From the NCBI GenBank assembly GCA_038040445.1, contig JBBPIG010000006.1:86659-150658 (forward strand): DNA of 64,000 nt, read 5' to 3'. The notes beneath the pieces are model-generated. The model saw nothing but the letters and a program-made list of their open reading frames with translations. It searched no databases and was not told the DNA's origin. Both the position numbers and the translations under genes were made by a program. This stretch comes from Acidobacteriota bacterium. GTDB taxonomy: Bacteria; Acidobacteriota; Blastocatellia; UBA7656. Positions within the stretch are counted from its first letter, which is position 1. Each line of letters begins with the position of its first letter. This document shows, one piece after another, positions 63,293-64,000 of this stretch.

Positions 63293-64000
63293 CTATCCTG
63301 ATATCTTCAGCCGGTAGATCGACCACCAGTGTTGAGTATCACGCTCAGAGATAGCCGTAATACGGACGAACCTGGCGCGAACTGGATTAAAGCTTGCCCC
63401 AGAGCGACCGGGTTCCCCGCGACCTTCAAAAACGGTTAGCCACTGTCCGCCATCCGAGCTCACGTCAATTTTGTACCGGCGTGCGAAATCTTCGCCATCG
63501 GGCTCGTGGATTAGCACAACCTTTGAAATGGTGTAGCTTCCACCCAAGTCCGCTTGCAGCCAGCTCCCGGCATAATTGGCCTTGTTCGTTGTGGCGCGCG
63601 TCGTGTTGTTATCATCGGCGACGCTGGCGTCGTTTGAGAAGCCTCGCGATGTTACGCTTCTTATTTGGCGGGTGAGCCGCTCATCGTCCTCGTCCGCAAC
63701 AACCTCTGGATCGAGGTTGGTACGAACCTCGGCTATCGACCACAAGTGATTACTATCTCTATTTCGAAGCGCGGTGATACGAATATACCGCGTCGCAACC
63801 GGCTCGAATCGGGCTACGCTGCGACCTACCTTTCCCGGACCGCGCCATACCTCGCGGAACCTGCTTTCGTTTGCCTGCCTACTTACTTCCACCTTGTATT
63901 CAACCGGATAGTCCTCGGCCCATCGCCCATGAAGCTGCACCACGCGCGACAGTTCGTACTCTCCTCCGAGATCGATGGTGATCGCGAGCCCTTCATAATT
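63293..64000 (-). CDS. protein with discoidin (F5/8 type C) domains, 5' part outside the window
   Basis: At least 236 residues are visible and the frame is open to the window edge. Two galactose-binding-like discoidin domains are seen: YELSRVVQLHGRWAEDYPVEYKVEVS ... RYIRITALRNRD and SWLQADLGGSYTISKVVLIHE ... RFVRITAISERD. They bind sugars or surfaces. The catalytic part, if any, lies outside the window. Confidence 0.8.
   Translation of the reverse strand, partial: NYEGLAITIDLGGEYELSRVVQLHGRWAEDYPVEYKVEVSRQANESRFREVWRGPGKVGRSVARFEPVATRYIRITALRNRDSNHLWSIAEVRTNLDPEVVADEDDERLTRQIRSVTSRGFSNDASVADDNNTTRATTNKANYAGSWLQADLGGSYTISKVVLIHEPDGEDFARRYKIDVSSDGGQWLTVFEGRGEPGRSGASFNPVRARFVRITAISERDTQHWWSIYRLKISG

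Noticed and set aside
1..64000. tRNA, rRNA, riboswitch or prophage
   Set aside because: No cloverleaf with a clear acceptor stem and T-loop, no rRNA motif, no phage structural gene was seen. Small RNAs cannot be excluded by eye.

Overview
The window looks like a chromosomal segment of a Gram-negative soil bacterium, most likely an Acidobacteriota member of the Blastocatellia type. This is inferred from a very large MacB/ADOP-type permease, many secreted beta-propeller, HEAT and TPR proteins, dispersed heptanucleotide inverted repeats, and moderately high GC. No rRNA, tRNA or CRISPR array was seen, so the taxonomy rests on gene content alone.

Layout. 1-17,800 is mostly housekeeping: a secreted glycine-zipper protein, a matrixin-like metalloprotease, a purN-SIS-DHS-like operon, rpsU, a HEAT protein, deoB, a methyltransferase, an Eco57I-like DNA methylase, a YheT hydrolase, a five-copy palindrome array, an inositol phosphatase, thrB, an SLBB protein and plsC. 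18,583-22,544 is a visibly less GC-rich operon of five exported proteins (Cys-containing protein, HMA domain, beta-barrel, TlpA thioredoxin, BNR propeller) bracketed by 45-bp imperfect direct repeats. 22,900-34,000 is housekeeping again: HD protein, gyrA, a TPR lipoprotein, a MoaD-MoaE fusion with a JAMM protease, a metallophosphatase, a LolA-like protein and glnS.

34,039-41,639 is a graveyard of accessory genes: a 5'-truncated PQQ enzyme, toxin-antitoxin genes between exact 162-bp direct repeats, a chimeric PIN ORF, methylase fragments, an SF2 helicase pair, a malate-synthase 5' fragment, an ApbE fragment and a broken AAA/DUF4143 ATPase.

41,765-52,076 is the most interesting part. All genes lie on the minus strand: a sigma-54 activator, then a 690-bp control region with a GG-N10-GC promoter and two GCGA-N4-TCGC dyads exactly 21 bp apart. 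These are followed by a 52-codon gene with a strong ribosome-binding site, a SPASM radical SAM protein, an ABC exporter, a second radical SAM protein and an ADOP permease. This reads as a RiPP (modified peptide) system controlled by sigma-54. The precursor has no cysteine, so it is not a sactipeptide.

52,634-57,830 is markedly richer in GC and carries malate synthase, a long isocitrate lyase (ICL2 type) and a frameshifted membrane protein. 58,026-64,000 returns to the local style: Ig-like/LVIVD and YncE-like propellers, a class-C serine hydrolase and an incomplete discoidin-domain protein.

A second theme is that several convergent gene ends are filled with long inverted repeats. Three of these are built from locus-specific 7-mers. 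Together they look like bidirectional terminators made by local repeat expansion.
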